The notes below the pieces were generated by a model. That model was not told where the DNA came from. It made no database searches and worked only from the letters and a program-made list of their open reading frames with translations. A program made the translations under genes and the position numbers. Source: Candidatus Tumulicola sp. (GTDB lineage: Bacteria > Vulcanimicrobiota > Vulcanimicrobiia > Eremiobacterales > Eremiobacteraceae). From it: a stretch of DNA of 64,000 nucleotides. The stretch lies in the NCBI GenBank assembly GCA_035601835.1, contig DATNNM010000009.1:79194-143193 (forward strand), in the 5' to 3' direction. Positions 23,645 through 31,524 of this stretch are shown here, one piece after another; the first letter of the stretch is position 1; every line of letters begins with the position of its first letter.

Positions 23645-24754
23645 CTACTCGCCGCCGAATGCTTCCTTTACCTTCTTGAAAAAGCTTCGATCGTGGACAT
23701 CTTCGCCGCCAGAGCGCGCGAAGGCTTCGAGCAGCTCGCGCTGCTTCTTGGTCAGTTTGGTGGGCACGCGCACGCTCACGTCCACGAGCAGGTCACCGCG
23801 CCCCGCGCCGCGCATGCGCGGCAAGCCGCGGCCGGGAATGCGAAAGCGCGTGCCGTTTTGCGTGCCCGGCGGCAGTTCGAGCTCCTCCTCGCGATCGAGT
23901 CCTTCGATCTCGAGTTTGGCACCGAGCGCCGCTTGCGTGAACGACACGGCCGTCTCGCAATGGATGTCCGCACCGTGGCGTTCAAAGACGTCGTGCTCGA
24001 GCACCGACACGAAGATGTACAGATCGCCGCTGGTGCCCCCGCGTTCTCCCGCCTCGCCCATGCCCGCATAGCGCAGTCGCGTTCCGTCTTCGACGCCCGG
24101 CGGGATCTTGACGGTCAGTCGCCGTGAGATTTCGCGCCGGCCTTGGCCGCGGCACGCCTTGCACGGATCGACGACGACGCCGCCGGTTCCTCCGCAGCGC
24201 TGACACGGGCCCGTGCTCATGAACTGACCGAGCAGCGTATTGCGCACCGAGCGCACCTGTCCGGTACCGCGGCAATCCGGACACGTCGCCGGGCGCGACT
24301 TGTTGGCCGATCCGGTGCCCCCGCACGCGTCGCACAGACCGAGGTGTTCGAACTTGATCTCCCGCTCGACGCCCTCGAGCACTTCTTCGAGACTCACGCC
24401 GACGTCGTAACGCAGATCCGCCCCGCGCGCGGGCCCGGCGCGCCGCCCGGCGGCGCCGCTGAAAAAAGCGTCGAAGATATCGTTGAACGGCGAGAAGTCG
24501 CTGAAGCCCGACGGTCCGGCTTGCGGATGCACGGTGCCGAAGCGATCGTACTGCGCGCGCTTGTTCTGGTCGGACAGCACGGTGTAGGCTTCGTTGATCT
24601 CTTTGAAGCGTGTCTCGGCGCCGGACTTCTCGCGCTCGTGCACGACGTCGGGGTGATGCTGCCGCGCCAAATGCCGGTAGGCGCGCTTGATCTCCGCATC
24701 GGATGCCGTGCGAGAGACTCCTAGGACTTCGTAATAGTCGCGCTGCGTGGGCAC
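23645..24754 (-). CDS. dnaJ: Chaperone DnaJ (Hsp40)
   Basis: 369 residues, type I DnaJ with all parts: J-domain (YYEVLGVSRTASDAEIKRAYRHLA with HPD), a Gly/Phe-rich linker, and four zinc repeats starting CDACGGTGS, CPDCRGTGQ, CQRCGGTGG and CKACRGQGR. Two beta-sandwich substrate domains follow, ending near ELLEAFARSGGEDVHDRSFFKKVKEAFGGE-type residues. It stimulates DnaK ATPase. It is seven bases downstream of hrcA, so it is under the same CIRCE control. No grpE or dnaK lies between, unlike the common order. Confidence 0.95.
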   Translation of the reverse strand: MPTQRDYYEVLGVSRTASDAEIKRAYRHLARQHHPDVVHEREKSGAETRFKEINEAYTVLSDQNKRAQYDRFGTVHPQAGPSGFSDFSPFNDIFDAFFSGAAGRRAGPARGADLRYDVGVSLEEVLEGVEREIKFEHLGLCDACGGTGSANKSRPATCPDCRGTGQVRSVRNTLLGQFMSTGPCQRCGGTGGVVVDPCKACRGQGRREISRRLTVKIPPGVEDGTRLRYAGMGEAGERGGTSGDLYIFVSVLEHDVFERHGADIHCETAVSFTQAALGAKLEIEGLDREEELELPPGTQNGTRFRIPGRGLPRMRGAGRGDLLVDVSVRVPTKLTKKQRELLEAFARSGGEDVHDRSFFKKVKEAFGGE

Positions 24755-24761
24755 CGTGCGT

Positions 24762-25862
24762 CTATTGCTCGCCCTGGAACAACTCGTTGAGGTTTTCGGC
24801 CATGCAGTTCACCAGCGCGATGAGTCGCGCGTAGTGCATGCGGCGCGGTCCGAGCACGCCGACCGCTCCCGCGTTGCGATCGGCGACTTTGTACGGCACG
24901 GTGACGACGCTGCACTCGTTCATGTCGATATTGCCAAGTTCGCTGCCGATGACGACGGTCGTGCCGTCGTGCAGCAAGGAATCCTGAAGCCAACGATACA
25001 GGGTGCGCTGCTCTTCCAGCAGATCGAGGATGGCGCGCAGCTTGCGAAAGTCGCGGAATTCCTGTTGATCGAGCAGATTGTTGGCGCCGCCCGCGAAGAG
25101 GCGCTGCTCGACGATGTTCTCGCCATGTTGCGCGAACATGCCGGCGAGCGCGCGCAGGAGGTCGGGCGGCAGCGGCTGCTCGCGCGCGAGCTCGCGCAGC
25201 AGTTCGATCGAGATGGCTGACAGGCGCCGGCCGGGCAAGAGGCCGTTGAGCTTGTTGCAAAAGCGGGTAAGATCGTCCGGCAGAACGTCCTCTGAAGTTT
25301 CGATGGTCGTCTGCGCCGCCAGGCCGATGTCGGTGACGAGCACGGCGTGCACGCTTCGGCTGCCCAGCCAGATGAGTTGCAAATGACGATAGGTCTGACT
25401 GTTGAGCCGAGGCGCGATGGCGAACGCGATGCTGCGCGTGAGGCCGGACAAAACATGGGAGGCGTGATCGACGGCTGTGTCGAGCTGGCGGCTCGCGCGG
25501 CGCACCTCGCCGTGGATCTGCTCGCGCTCCTCGTTGCTGAGCATCTCCGGCAGCATCAGGCGGTCCACGTAATAGCGATAGCCGCGGTCCGACGGCACGC
25601 GTCCGGCCGAGGTGTGGGGTTGGTCGAGATAGCCCTCATCCTCCAGGCTCGCCATTTCGGCGCGCACCGTGGCCGGGCTGATCCCAAGGTTGTATTTTTG
25701 GGTGAGCGTGGCGGAGCCGACCGGCTCGCCGGTGGCGATGTACTCATAGACGACCGTGCCTAGAATCGAGGTCTTGCGGCGGTCGAGCTCGGGTTGGCTT
25801 GACGCCTTGTCCGCTTCGGTCTGAGGCTCCGGCAGGTCGCTTGTTTTAGCTTTTTTTGGCAT
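24762..25862 (-). CDS. hrcA: Heat-inducible transcription repressor HrcA
   Basis: 366 residues. The N-terminal winged helix is RKTSILGTVVYEYIATGEPVGSATLTQKYNLGISPATVRAEMASLEDEGYL, followed by the conserved QPHTSAGRVPSDRGYRYYVD. The dimerisation region ends with VTVPYKVADRNAGAVGVLGPRRMHYARLIALV. HrcA binds CIRCE to repress chaperone genes and is kept folded by GroEL. A CIRCE element overlaps its own start codon, so autoregulation is direct. An N-terminal extension of about 27 residues (polar, acidic) precedes the winged helix. Confidence 0.95.
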   Translation of the reverse strand: MPKKAKTSDLPEPQTEADKASSQPELDRRKTSILGTVVYEYIATGEPVGSATLTQKYNLGISPATVRAEMASLEDEGYLDQPHTSAGRVPSDRGYRYYVDRLMLPEMLSNEEREQIHGEVRRASRQLDTAVDHASHVLSGLTRSIAFAIAPRLNSQTYRHLQLIWLGSRSVHAVLVTDIGLAAQTTIETSEDVLPDDLTRFCNKLNGLLPGRRLSAISIELLRELAREQPLPPDLLRALAGMFAQHGENIVEQRLFAGGANNLLDQQEFRDFRKLRAILDLLEEQRTLYRWLQDSLLHDGTTVVIGSELGNIDMNECSVVTVPYKVADRNAGAVGVLGPRRMHYARLIALVNCMAENLNELFQGEQ

Positions 25863-25888
25863 TAGCAGTCGGCACTCGAGAGTGCTAA
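25862..25888 (-). promoter_or_regulatory. CIRCE operator of hrcA-dnaJ
   Basis: TTAGCAGTC, nine bases, then GAGTGCTAA: one mismatch from the consensus TTAGCACTC-N9-GAGTGCTAA. The last base of one arm is the first base of the hrcA ATG on the minus strand. This means the operator sits on the translation start, or the message is leaderless or nearly so. Confidence 0.9.
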
Positions 25889-25921
25889 ATGTATGGTACG
25901 CCGACCCGGCACAGCGTCCCT

Positions 25922-27853
25922 TTAGCCTGAAAGGAACGCGCGCACTTCGTCAAGCGAATGCACCCGGCGCGCGGGCGGCAGCGCCGCCAAAATGCGCCGG
26001 CCGTATTTCATCGTTTCCAAGCGGCCGTCGAGGATGCACATCAAGCCCTTATCGGAGCGGCTGCGGATGAGTCTACCCAAACCTTGTTTCAAGCGCGTGA
26101 TCGCCGCCGGCACCATGAGCGCGTCGAACGCATCGACGCCTTCGGCCTGGAGCAAGCTCGAGCGCGCGGCGACGATGGGATCGTCGGGCGGCGGAAACGG
26201 AATGCGATCGATGATGACGCACGAGAGCGCTTTGCCGACGACGTCCACGCCCTCCCAGAACGACGCGGTCGCGAACAGCACCGGATTGGATTCTGCGCGG
26301 AACCAGTCGAGCAGTTGACCTTTCGGAGCTTCGCCCTGCATGCGGCTAGGGAACGGCAGCGTCGGGCGCAACGCAGCAGCCACTTCGCGCATCACGGCAT
26401 AGGACGTGAACAGCACGAACGCGCGGCCGTGCGTCGCCGCAAGCACCGGGTCGATGGCGGCGGCTGCGAGCGTGGCGAAACGCACGTCCTTGGGATTGAT
26501 CCGTTCGGGCGGCAGATACAGCATCGCTTGGCGTTCGAAGTCGAACGGCGAATCCAGCACCAGTTCGTCGACTTGCGCGCCCTCGAGTCCGACTTGGCGG
26601 CGCAAGTAGTCGAAATCGCCGCCCGCCGCGATGGTCGCGGAGGTCATGACGACGCTGCGCGCGTTTTCGAAGAGCCGCTCGCGCAGGAGCGGCGCGACCG
26701 TGACCGGCGCGCACAGGGCCGCGTGCGAATCCCGCCGCTCGCTCGTGCGCTCGACCCATGATATCCAACCGTCGAGGTCGGCGCGCAGCCGTTCGATGGT
26801 CTGCGTGTGCGCGGTGATCGAGTGCATCAGCAGATCGCGGCGCCGCTCGAGCGCCTGCTCGCCCATCTGCGGAAACCGCGCGCCGCGCGCCCAGTGCTCG
26901 GCGACCCAGTTCTCCGTGCGATACAGAGCGCGCTGCAGCGGATCCATCAACTCCAGCGCTTTTTCGTTCGCGCGCATCGGGTAGCGCCCGTTGGGACCGT
27001 CGGCCAATGCTGCAGCGAATGCGTCGGCGGTATCGCTCACTTCGGCGTGCAGCGCTTCATTGAAAACATACGCGCGGTTGATCTTTTGGAGCAGCCGCCC
27101 GATGCCGGCGCGCGAAATGGAAGAAGAAAACGCGGCGGTGGCCCATTCCTCGATTTGATGCGCTTCATCCAGGACCGCATAGTCGTAGGGCGGGATCAGG
27201 CCGCCTCCCATCGCGAGGTCGATGAAGAACAGCGCATGATTGACGACCACGATGTCGGCGTGCCGGGCGGACTCGCGCGCGCGCATGTGATGGCAGCGCT
27301 CCGGCCCGAAGAAGTCGCACGCCTCCATGATGCAATCGTCCGCGTCGGTGTCGAGCTCGCGCCACAGCGCGTCGGAAGGCACGAAATCCAACTCGGACCG
27401 ATCGCCCGTGTCGGTCACGCCTGCCCAGCGGAAGATCTTGCGCTCTTGATCGCTTTGCGCGAGGGTGAAGCGCCGGCGCAGCTGCTCGAGTTTGTCGCGG
27501 CACAGATAGTTGCTGCGGCCCTTGAGCTGCACCACGCGCGCTTTGCTGGCGAGCGCGTCGAGCACCAGCGGAATATCTTTGTTGAGCAGCTGCTCTTGAA
27601 GCGCGAGCGTGGCCGTCGAGACCACGATGCGCTGCCCCGAGAGCAGCGCGGGGATCAGGTAGCCGAGCGACTTACCGGTGCCGGTGCCGGCTTCTACCAT
27701 CACGTGGACGTGCTCGAGGAAGCCGCGGTTCACGAGTTTGGCCATGGCGATCTGCGCCGGGCGGGTTTCGTAACCGCTCAGCGAGTCGGCCATAAGGCCA
27801 CCGGGCCCAAGCGCGCGTTCTATCGTTAGCAATGTTTTCGCCACGTGTACCAA
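25922..27853 (-). CDS. dinG: DinG/XPD-type ATP-dependent helicase
   Basis: 643 residues. Motifs in order: Walker A VEAGTGTGKSLGYLIPAL, IVVSTATLALQEQL, four cysteines of an iron-sulfur cluster (YLCRDK, then CIMEACDFFGPERC), VVVNHALFFID, DEAHQIEEWA (motif II), SVVMTSATI, ASFWEGVDVVGKALS (motif V) and LKQGLGRLIRSRSDKG (motif VI). This is a 5'-3' superfamily 2 helicase acting on R-loops, D-loops and replication blocks. It starts at TTG 27853 or GTG 27844. A 22-base perfect inverted repeat overlaps the start (see 27847). Confidence 0.9.
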   Translation of the reverse strand: MVHVAKTLLTIERALGPGGLMADSLSGYETRPAQIAMAKLVNRGFLEHVHVMVEAGTGTGKSLGYLIPALLSGQRIVVSTATLALQEQLLNKDIPLVLDALASKARVVQLKGRSNYLCRDKLEQLRRRFTLAQSDQERKIFRWAGVTDTGDRSELDFVPSDALWRELDTDADDCIMEACDFFGPERCHHMRARESARHADIVVVNHALFFIDLAMGGGLIPPYDYAVLDEAHQIEEWATAAFSSSISRAGIGRLLQKINRAYVFNEALHAEVSDTADAFAAALADGPNGRYPMRANEKALELMDPLQRALYRTENWVAEHWARGARFPQMGEQALERRRDLLMHSITAHTQTIERLRADLDGWISWVERTSERRDSHAALCAPVTVAPLLRERLFENARSVVMTSATIAAGGDFDYLRRQVGLEGAQVDELVLDSPFDFERQAMLYLPPERINPKDVRFATLAAAAIDPVLAATHGRAFVLFTSYAVMREVAAALRPTLPFPSRMQGEAPKGQLLDWFRAESNPVLFATASFWEGVDVVGKALSCVIIDRIPFPPPDDPIVAARSSLLQAEGVDAFDALMVPAAITRLKQGLGRLIRSRSDKGLMCILDGRLETMKYGRRILAALPPARRVHSLDEVRAFLSG

Positions 27854-27868
27854 ACAAGTGTTTGGTAC
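27847..27868. promoter_or_regulatory. Perfect palindrome at the dinG start (candidate LexA-type operator)
   Basis: GTACCAAACA-AG-TGTTTGGTAC lies on the first codons of dinG. The core AAAC-N4-GTTT has the arm spacing of Gram-positive SOS boxes (GAAC-N4-GTTC) but different outer bases. As dinG is a damage-inducible gene elsewhere, a repressor site is likely; LexA specifically is inference. Confidence 0.5.
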
Positions 27869-27897
27869 CCTGGTGGGGCGGCACCTTTAGGTTTACC

Positions 27898-27922
27898 CCG
27901 GGGCTAAAGCCCCGGCACTACA
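27898..27922. repeat. CCGGGGC-type hairpin repeat
   Basis: Single copy with CACTACA tail, just past the 3' end of the small basic ORF (27926-28120, minus) and upstream of dinG. Confidence 0.85.
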
Positions 27923-27925
27923 TCT

Positions 27926-28120
27926 TTAGAGGTTCTCCCAGTCGCGTTTTTGGACACGGCGCTTTTCAAGGCGGCGCTTGCGCTCCACGAGCGATTCGCT
28001 CACCTGCGCGTGCGCGTTGACCGGCAGCGTCGGTCTTGCTGCTCTGCGCCGCTGAATCGCGAGTTTTTTCTTGGCCGTCGCGATCGCGCGTTTCGGCGAT
28101 TTCTTCTTCTTACGCTTCAT
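27926..28120 (-). CDS. Small, strongly basic hypothetical protein
   Basis: 64 residues, of which about 26 are Lys or Arg. It starts MKRKKKKSPKR and ends in KRRVQKRDWENL. A nucleic-acid or ribosome-binding role would fit the charge but no family is recognised. The composition is unlike random reading of neighbouring DNA, and the stop is next to a hairpin repeat, as for many genes here. Moderately uncertain that it is expressed. Confidence 0.45.
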   Translation of the reverse strand: MKRKKKKSPKRAIATAKKKLAIQRRRAARPTLPVNAHAQVSESLVERKRRLEKRRVQKRDWENL

Positions 28121-28237
28121 GTTTTATGGCACGAAGTTCGCAAAGGCAAGCCAGAAATGCTGCCCGAATATGCGGGACTTGTGTCCATAGCGCAACCAGT
28201 TCGCGCCGCGGCTGCGAGGCACGACATCCCGCGCAGC

Positions 28238-29278
28238 ATGCGTGCACTCGTCAAAGAGCGGCCCGGTCCCGGCATGGCTTTGCGCGAAGTGCCTGTTCCC
28301 GCGATCGGTCCCAACGACGTGCTCATCCGCGTGCTCAAGGCCGGCATCTGCGGCACCGACGCGCACATCTGGGCCTGGGACCCGTGGTCGCAAAACCGCT
28401 TGCGCCCGCCGCTGGTCATCGGGCATGAATTCATGGGCGTCGTCGCCGCGATCGGCGCCGCCGTTCGCAGCGTGAGCGTCGGCGAGCGCGTGTCGGCCGA
28501 AGGCCACATCCCGGACGGCACCTGTTTCCTGTGTCGCTCGGGTCAGGCGCACATCTGCGCCGCCGTCAAAGTGATCGGCGTGGATCGCGACGGCTGTTTC
28601 GCCGACTACATCGCCATGCCCGAGAGCAACGTCTGGAAGCTCGATCCCGGCGTGCCGGATGAATGGGCCGCCATCTTCGACCCGTTCGGCAACGCGGTCC
28701 ACACTGTTGCGGTCGGTGACGTCAGTCTGAAGTCCGTCTTGATCACCGGCGCCGGGTCGATCGGGCTCATGGCCGTCGGCGTGGCGGCTGCGGCCGGCGC
28801 TTCGAAGATCATCGCCGTCGACCCGAATCCGCACAAGCTCGCGCTGGCCCGCGTCATGGGCGCCCACGTCGTCCTGGACTCCGCGGCGCCAAACCTCCGC
28901 GAGGCGATCCGCAGCGAGACCGGCGGCAACGGCACCGACGTCTTGCTGGAGATGAGCGGCAATCCGGTCGCGTTCGATTCCGGTCTGGCGGCGCTGCGCA
29001 ACGGCGGACGCGCGGCGGTGCTGGGCATCCCCGGCGGTAACGTCACCTTCGATCTCGCCGAGCACGTGGTGCTCAAGGGCATCACGGTGGTCGGCGTGTT
29101 CGGCAGGCGCATGTGGGAGACGTGGTATCAGATGCAAGCGCTCGTGAGTTTGGGGCGCATCGACTTGAAGCCGGTCATCACGCACGTCGTGCCGTTCGAG
29201 CGCTTCGAAGAATGCTTCACGACGCTCAAGCGAAGCGAGGCCGTCAAGATCGTGCTTGACTTGACGTCCGGAGCCTAG
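28238..29278 (+). CDS. tdh: L-threonine 3-dehydrogenase (zinc-dependent MDR family)
   Basis: 346 residues. Catalytic zinc ligands appear in GICGTDAHIW and VIGHEFMGVV; the NAD fold is VLITGAGSIGLMAVGVAAAAGA; FDPFGNAVHTV is a Tdh hallmark. It oxidises threonine to 2-amino-3-ketobutyrate, which Kbl, encoded seven bases downstream, splits with CoA into glycine and acetyl-CoA. Oddity: the structural zinc loop reads PDGTCFLCRSGQAHIC, with Asp in place of the first of four Cys. ATG 28238 is where homology starts; no clear Shine-Dalgarno precedes it. Confidence 0.93.
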   Translation: MRALVKERPGPGMALREVPVPAIGPNDVLIRVLKAGICGTDAHIWAWDPWSQNRLRPPLVIGHEFMGVVAAIGAAVRSVSVGERVSAEGHIPDGTCFLCRSGQAHICAAVKVIGVDRDGCFADYIAMPESNVWKLDPGVPDEWAAIFDPFGNAVHTVAVGDVSLKSVLITGAGSIGLMAVGVAAAAGASKIIAVDPNPHKLALARVMGAHVVLDSAAPNLREAIRSETGGNGTDVLLEMSGNPVAFDSGLAALRNGGRAAVLGIPGGNVTFDLAEHVVLKGITVVGVFGRRMWETWYQMQALVSLGRIDLKPVITHVVPFERFEECFTTLKRSEAVKIVLDLTSGA

Positions 29279-29285
29279 ACCGCCC

Positions 29286-30500
29286 ATGAATCAAACCTAC
29301 AATCGCAAGCTGCGCGAGGACCTCGACGCGCTGCGTGCCGCCGGTACGCTGAAGACGCTGCGTCACATCACCACGCCGATGGGTGCAGTCGTTCACATGG
29401 AAGAGGCCGGCGATACGATCGTGCTTTCCAGCAACAATTATTTGGGTCTGGCCGACAACCCGCGCGTCGTGCAGGCGGGCATTGAAGGACTCAAGCACTA
29501 CGGCGCGGGTACGGCGAGCGTGCGCTTCATCTGCGGCACGCTCGACATCCATCGGCGCCTTGAAGAGCGCATCGCTTCGTTTTTGGGGACGCAGGCGTCG
29601 CTCACGTACGTGTCATGCTGGAGCGCGAACACCGGGCTGATCCCCACCGTTGCGGTCGAGGGCACCGCCATCGTCTCGGACGAGCTCAACCATGCCTCCA
29701 TCATCGACGGCTGCCGGCTCGCGACACAAGCGCAGCGGCTGCGCTACAAGCACGCCGACATGGCGGATCTCGAGGCGAAACTAGCCGCCCTGCCGCCCGA
29801 GATGACGAAGTTCGTGATCAGCGACGGCGTTTTTTCGATGGAGGGCGACCTCGCCAAACTGCCCGAGGTCGCCTCGTTGGCAAAACGCTACAATGCCGTC
29901 ACCATCGTCGACGACAGCCACGGCACGGGCGTGACCGGCCGGACGGGGCGCGGCACGATCGAGCACTACGGCCTGGAAGATCAGATCGACATCATCACCG
30001 GCACGCTGGGCAAGGCGCTCGGCGGCGCGGCCGGCGGTTTTGTGGCGGGCTCCGCCGAGCTCGTCGATACGCTCATCCAGAAATCTCGGCCTCAGCTTTT
30101 CTCCAACGCGCTCCCCGCAACGGTCGCGTGCAGCGCGCTTGCTGCCATCGACGAACTCGACGAGCATCCAGAGCTGCTCGCCAAGCAGCGCGAGAACATC
30201 CGGTATTTCCGCGAGCGCCTGGGCGCGCTGGGCTACAAGCCGCTCGAGGGGACGAGCGCGATCATCCCGATCATCGTGGGCGAAACCGCGTTTGCGATCA
30301 AGATGAGCGAGATGCTCTTGGCGCAAGGCGTGTTCGTCACCGGGTTCGGCTACCCGGTGGTGCCCGAGGGCACCGCGCGCATCCGCGTGCAGATGAGCTC
30401 GGCGCTCGAGCGGGAGCACCTGGACCGCGCGCTCGCGGCGTTCGAAAAGGTCGGCCGCGAACTCGGCTTGCTCAAGGCGCCCCAGCCCGCTAAGCGATAA
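29286..30500 (+). CDS. kbl: Glycine C-acetyltransferase (2-amino-3-ketobutyrate CoA ligase)
   Basis: 404 residues, class II PLP enzyme of the alpha-oxoamine synthase group. NNYLGLADNPRVVQAGIEGLKHYGAG, the VDDSHGTGVTGRTGRG Asp-His pair and TGTLGKALGGAAGG with the PLP lysine are all seen. Kbl catalyses the CoA-dependent cleavage of aminoketobutyrate into glycine plus acetyl-CoA. It forms an operon with tdh, the standard threonine-to-glycine route. Confidence 0.94.
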   Translation: MNQTYNRKLREDLDALRAAGTLKTLRHITTPMGAVVHMEEAGDTIVLSSNNYLGLADNPRVVQAGIEGLKHYGAGTASVRFICGTLDIHRRLEERIASFLGTQASLTYVSCWSANTGLIPTVAVEGTAIVSDELNHASIIDGCRLATQAQRLRYKHADMADLEAKLAALPPEMTKFVISDGVFSMEGDLAKLPEVASLAKRYNAVTIVDDSHGTGVTGRTGRGTIEHYGLEDQIDIITGTLGKALGGAAGGFVAGSAELVDTLIQKSRPQLFSNALPATVACSALAAIDELDEHPELLAKQRENIRYFRERLGALGYKPLEGTSAIIPIIVGETAFAIKMSEMLLAQGVFVTGFGYPVVPEGTARIRVQMSSALEREHLDRALAAFEKVGRELGLLKAPQPAKR

Positions 30501-30627
30501 CACCACCTTAGAACGTCCGCCAAGAAGAGTCGAGGAGCCGCGCGCCAAAACGATGTCGCCGAAATGACGTCGAGGTGATCGCGCGCCGCTCCCGGAACCG
30601 CGCGGCACTTTAGCGGGAGGTTAGGCG

Positions 30628-31059
30628 ATGGCGGATTTCCTCGGGTTCGATCACGTCGACACGCGCGTGTGCTCGCTTGCCGCGGTCGAAGCTTTTTACG
30701 ATAAACTCATGCCTGAGATCGGGTTACCGGACAAAGAGTGCCACAATGTCGATGCTACCGGCGCCTGGAGCAGAGCTAAACCGGGAGAGCAGTACAATAC
30801 GATCGAGTACCACGAAAAACCGTCGGACCGACAACCAGCGCATTTCATCGGCTTCATCGAGGACCCAGCGATGAAGCCCGTTTCCACTCGCATCGCTTTC
30901 CGCATCGCCTCGGTCGGCGAGCTCGATCGTTGGGTCGCGTTGCTCGGCCGCATCGGCGCGCGCAATGTTGAACCCTCATCATCCTTTGAAGACTGGTCTG
31001 CCGTGTTCTTTGAGGATCCGGCGGGCACGAAGCTCGAGGTCGTCGCGCGCAAGCCGTAG
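30628..31059 (+). CDS. VOC-family (glyoxalase/dioxygenase-fold) protein
   Basis: 143 residues. FLGFDHVDTRVCSLAAVEAFYDKLMPEIGL and the C-terminal AVFFEDPAGTKLEVVARKP are the typical beginning and end of a single VOC domain with metal ligands His and Glu. The middle includes THFIGFIEDP-like AHFIGF. The substrate is unknown; such proteins include glyoxalases, resistance proteins and extradiol enzymes. GGGAGG lies eight bases upstream of the start. A fragment of a second VOC gene lies 130 bases further on. Confidence 0.8.
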   Translation: MADFLGFDHVDTRVCSLAAVEAFYDKLMPEIGLPDKECHNVDATGAWSRAKPGEQYNTIEYHEKPSDRQPAHFIGFIEDPAMKPVSTRIAFRIASVGELDRWVALLGRIGARNVEPSSSFEDWSAVFFEDPAGTKLEVVARKP

Positions 31060-31189
31060 CGCCTCGCCCTCAAGAGGCCCTGGCTATGCGCTCCGCTGTG
31101 TTAGATTGTGCGTCGCCTTGATGCGGCCAGAGTGGGTGGCTGCAAGCAACGCATTGTAGTCGCGGTCGTTTTTAAACAGAAAGGAAAAT

Positions 31190-31279
31190 ATGATAGACCA
31201 CGTTATTCTCACGGTCAGTGACTTCAAGCGTTCAGTCGCGCTCATGATCCGAAATTCGACGCCACCGGCTGCGCCGATC
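31190..31279 (+). pseudogene. Truncated VOC-family gene fragment
   Basis: AAGGAAAAT precedes ATG 31190, and the first 16 codons read MIDHVILTVSDFKRSV, the canonical VOC start. The similarity then stops abruptly and a stop codon follows at about 31280. No remainder of the domain is seen in the other frames. The junction, near 31238, abuts the phage-tail-like genes on the other strand, so an insertion or deletion has probably removed the rest. Confidence 0.55.
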
Positions 31280-31509
31280 TAGTGCGGATCGGCTTTGTAG
31301 TGCGCGCCGCAGTCGTCACAGTATTCTGCGCCTGCGCTGGCCTCGTTTTGGCAACGAACCGACTTGCGCCGCTCGGTCGCGTCCTTGGGCCAATCGTTTT
31401 CGCCGCGAACCAGCTTGCGCCGCTCTTCATCGTCGCGGCCGAGTTCGGGGCTCATCGCAGGTCTGTGGTTCCCGCCCTCGTGAGCCGACTCGTAGCATTG
31501 GCATTGCAC
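31279..31509 (-). CDS. Small zinc-ribbon-like hypothetical protein next to tail-tube gene
   Basis: 76 residues: charged, polar N-terminal part with ERRKLVRGENDWPKD and ERRKSVRCQNE repeated in similar form, and a C-terminal AEYCDDCGAHYKADPH with Cys pairs that could bind zinc. No family is named with confidence. It follows the gp19-type gene by 15 bases on the same strand and likely shares its transcript. Confidence 0.5.
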   Translation of the reverse strand: MQCQCYESAHEGGNHRPAMSPELGRDDEERRKLVRGENDWPKDATERRKSVRCQNEASAGAEYCDDCGAHYKADPH

Positions 31510-31524
31510 GGGCCGAAGTTCCGG

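Noticed and set aside
27950..28237. Upstream in-frame extension of tdh
   Set aside because: The extension is not Tdh-like; homology begins at ATG 28238 and the region overlaps a small basic ORF on the other strand.
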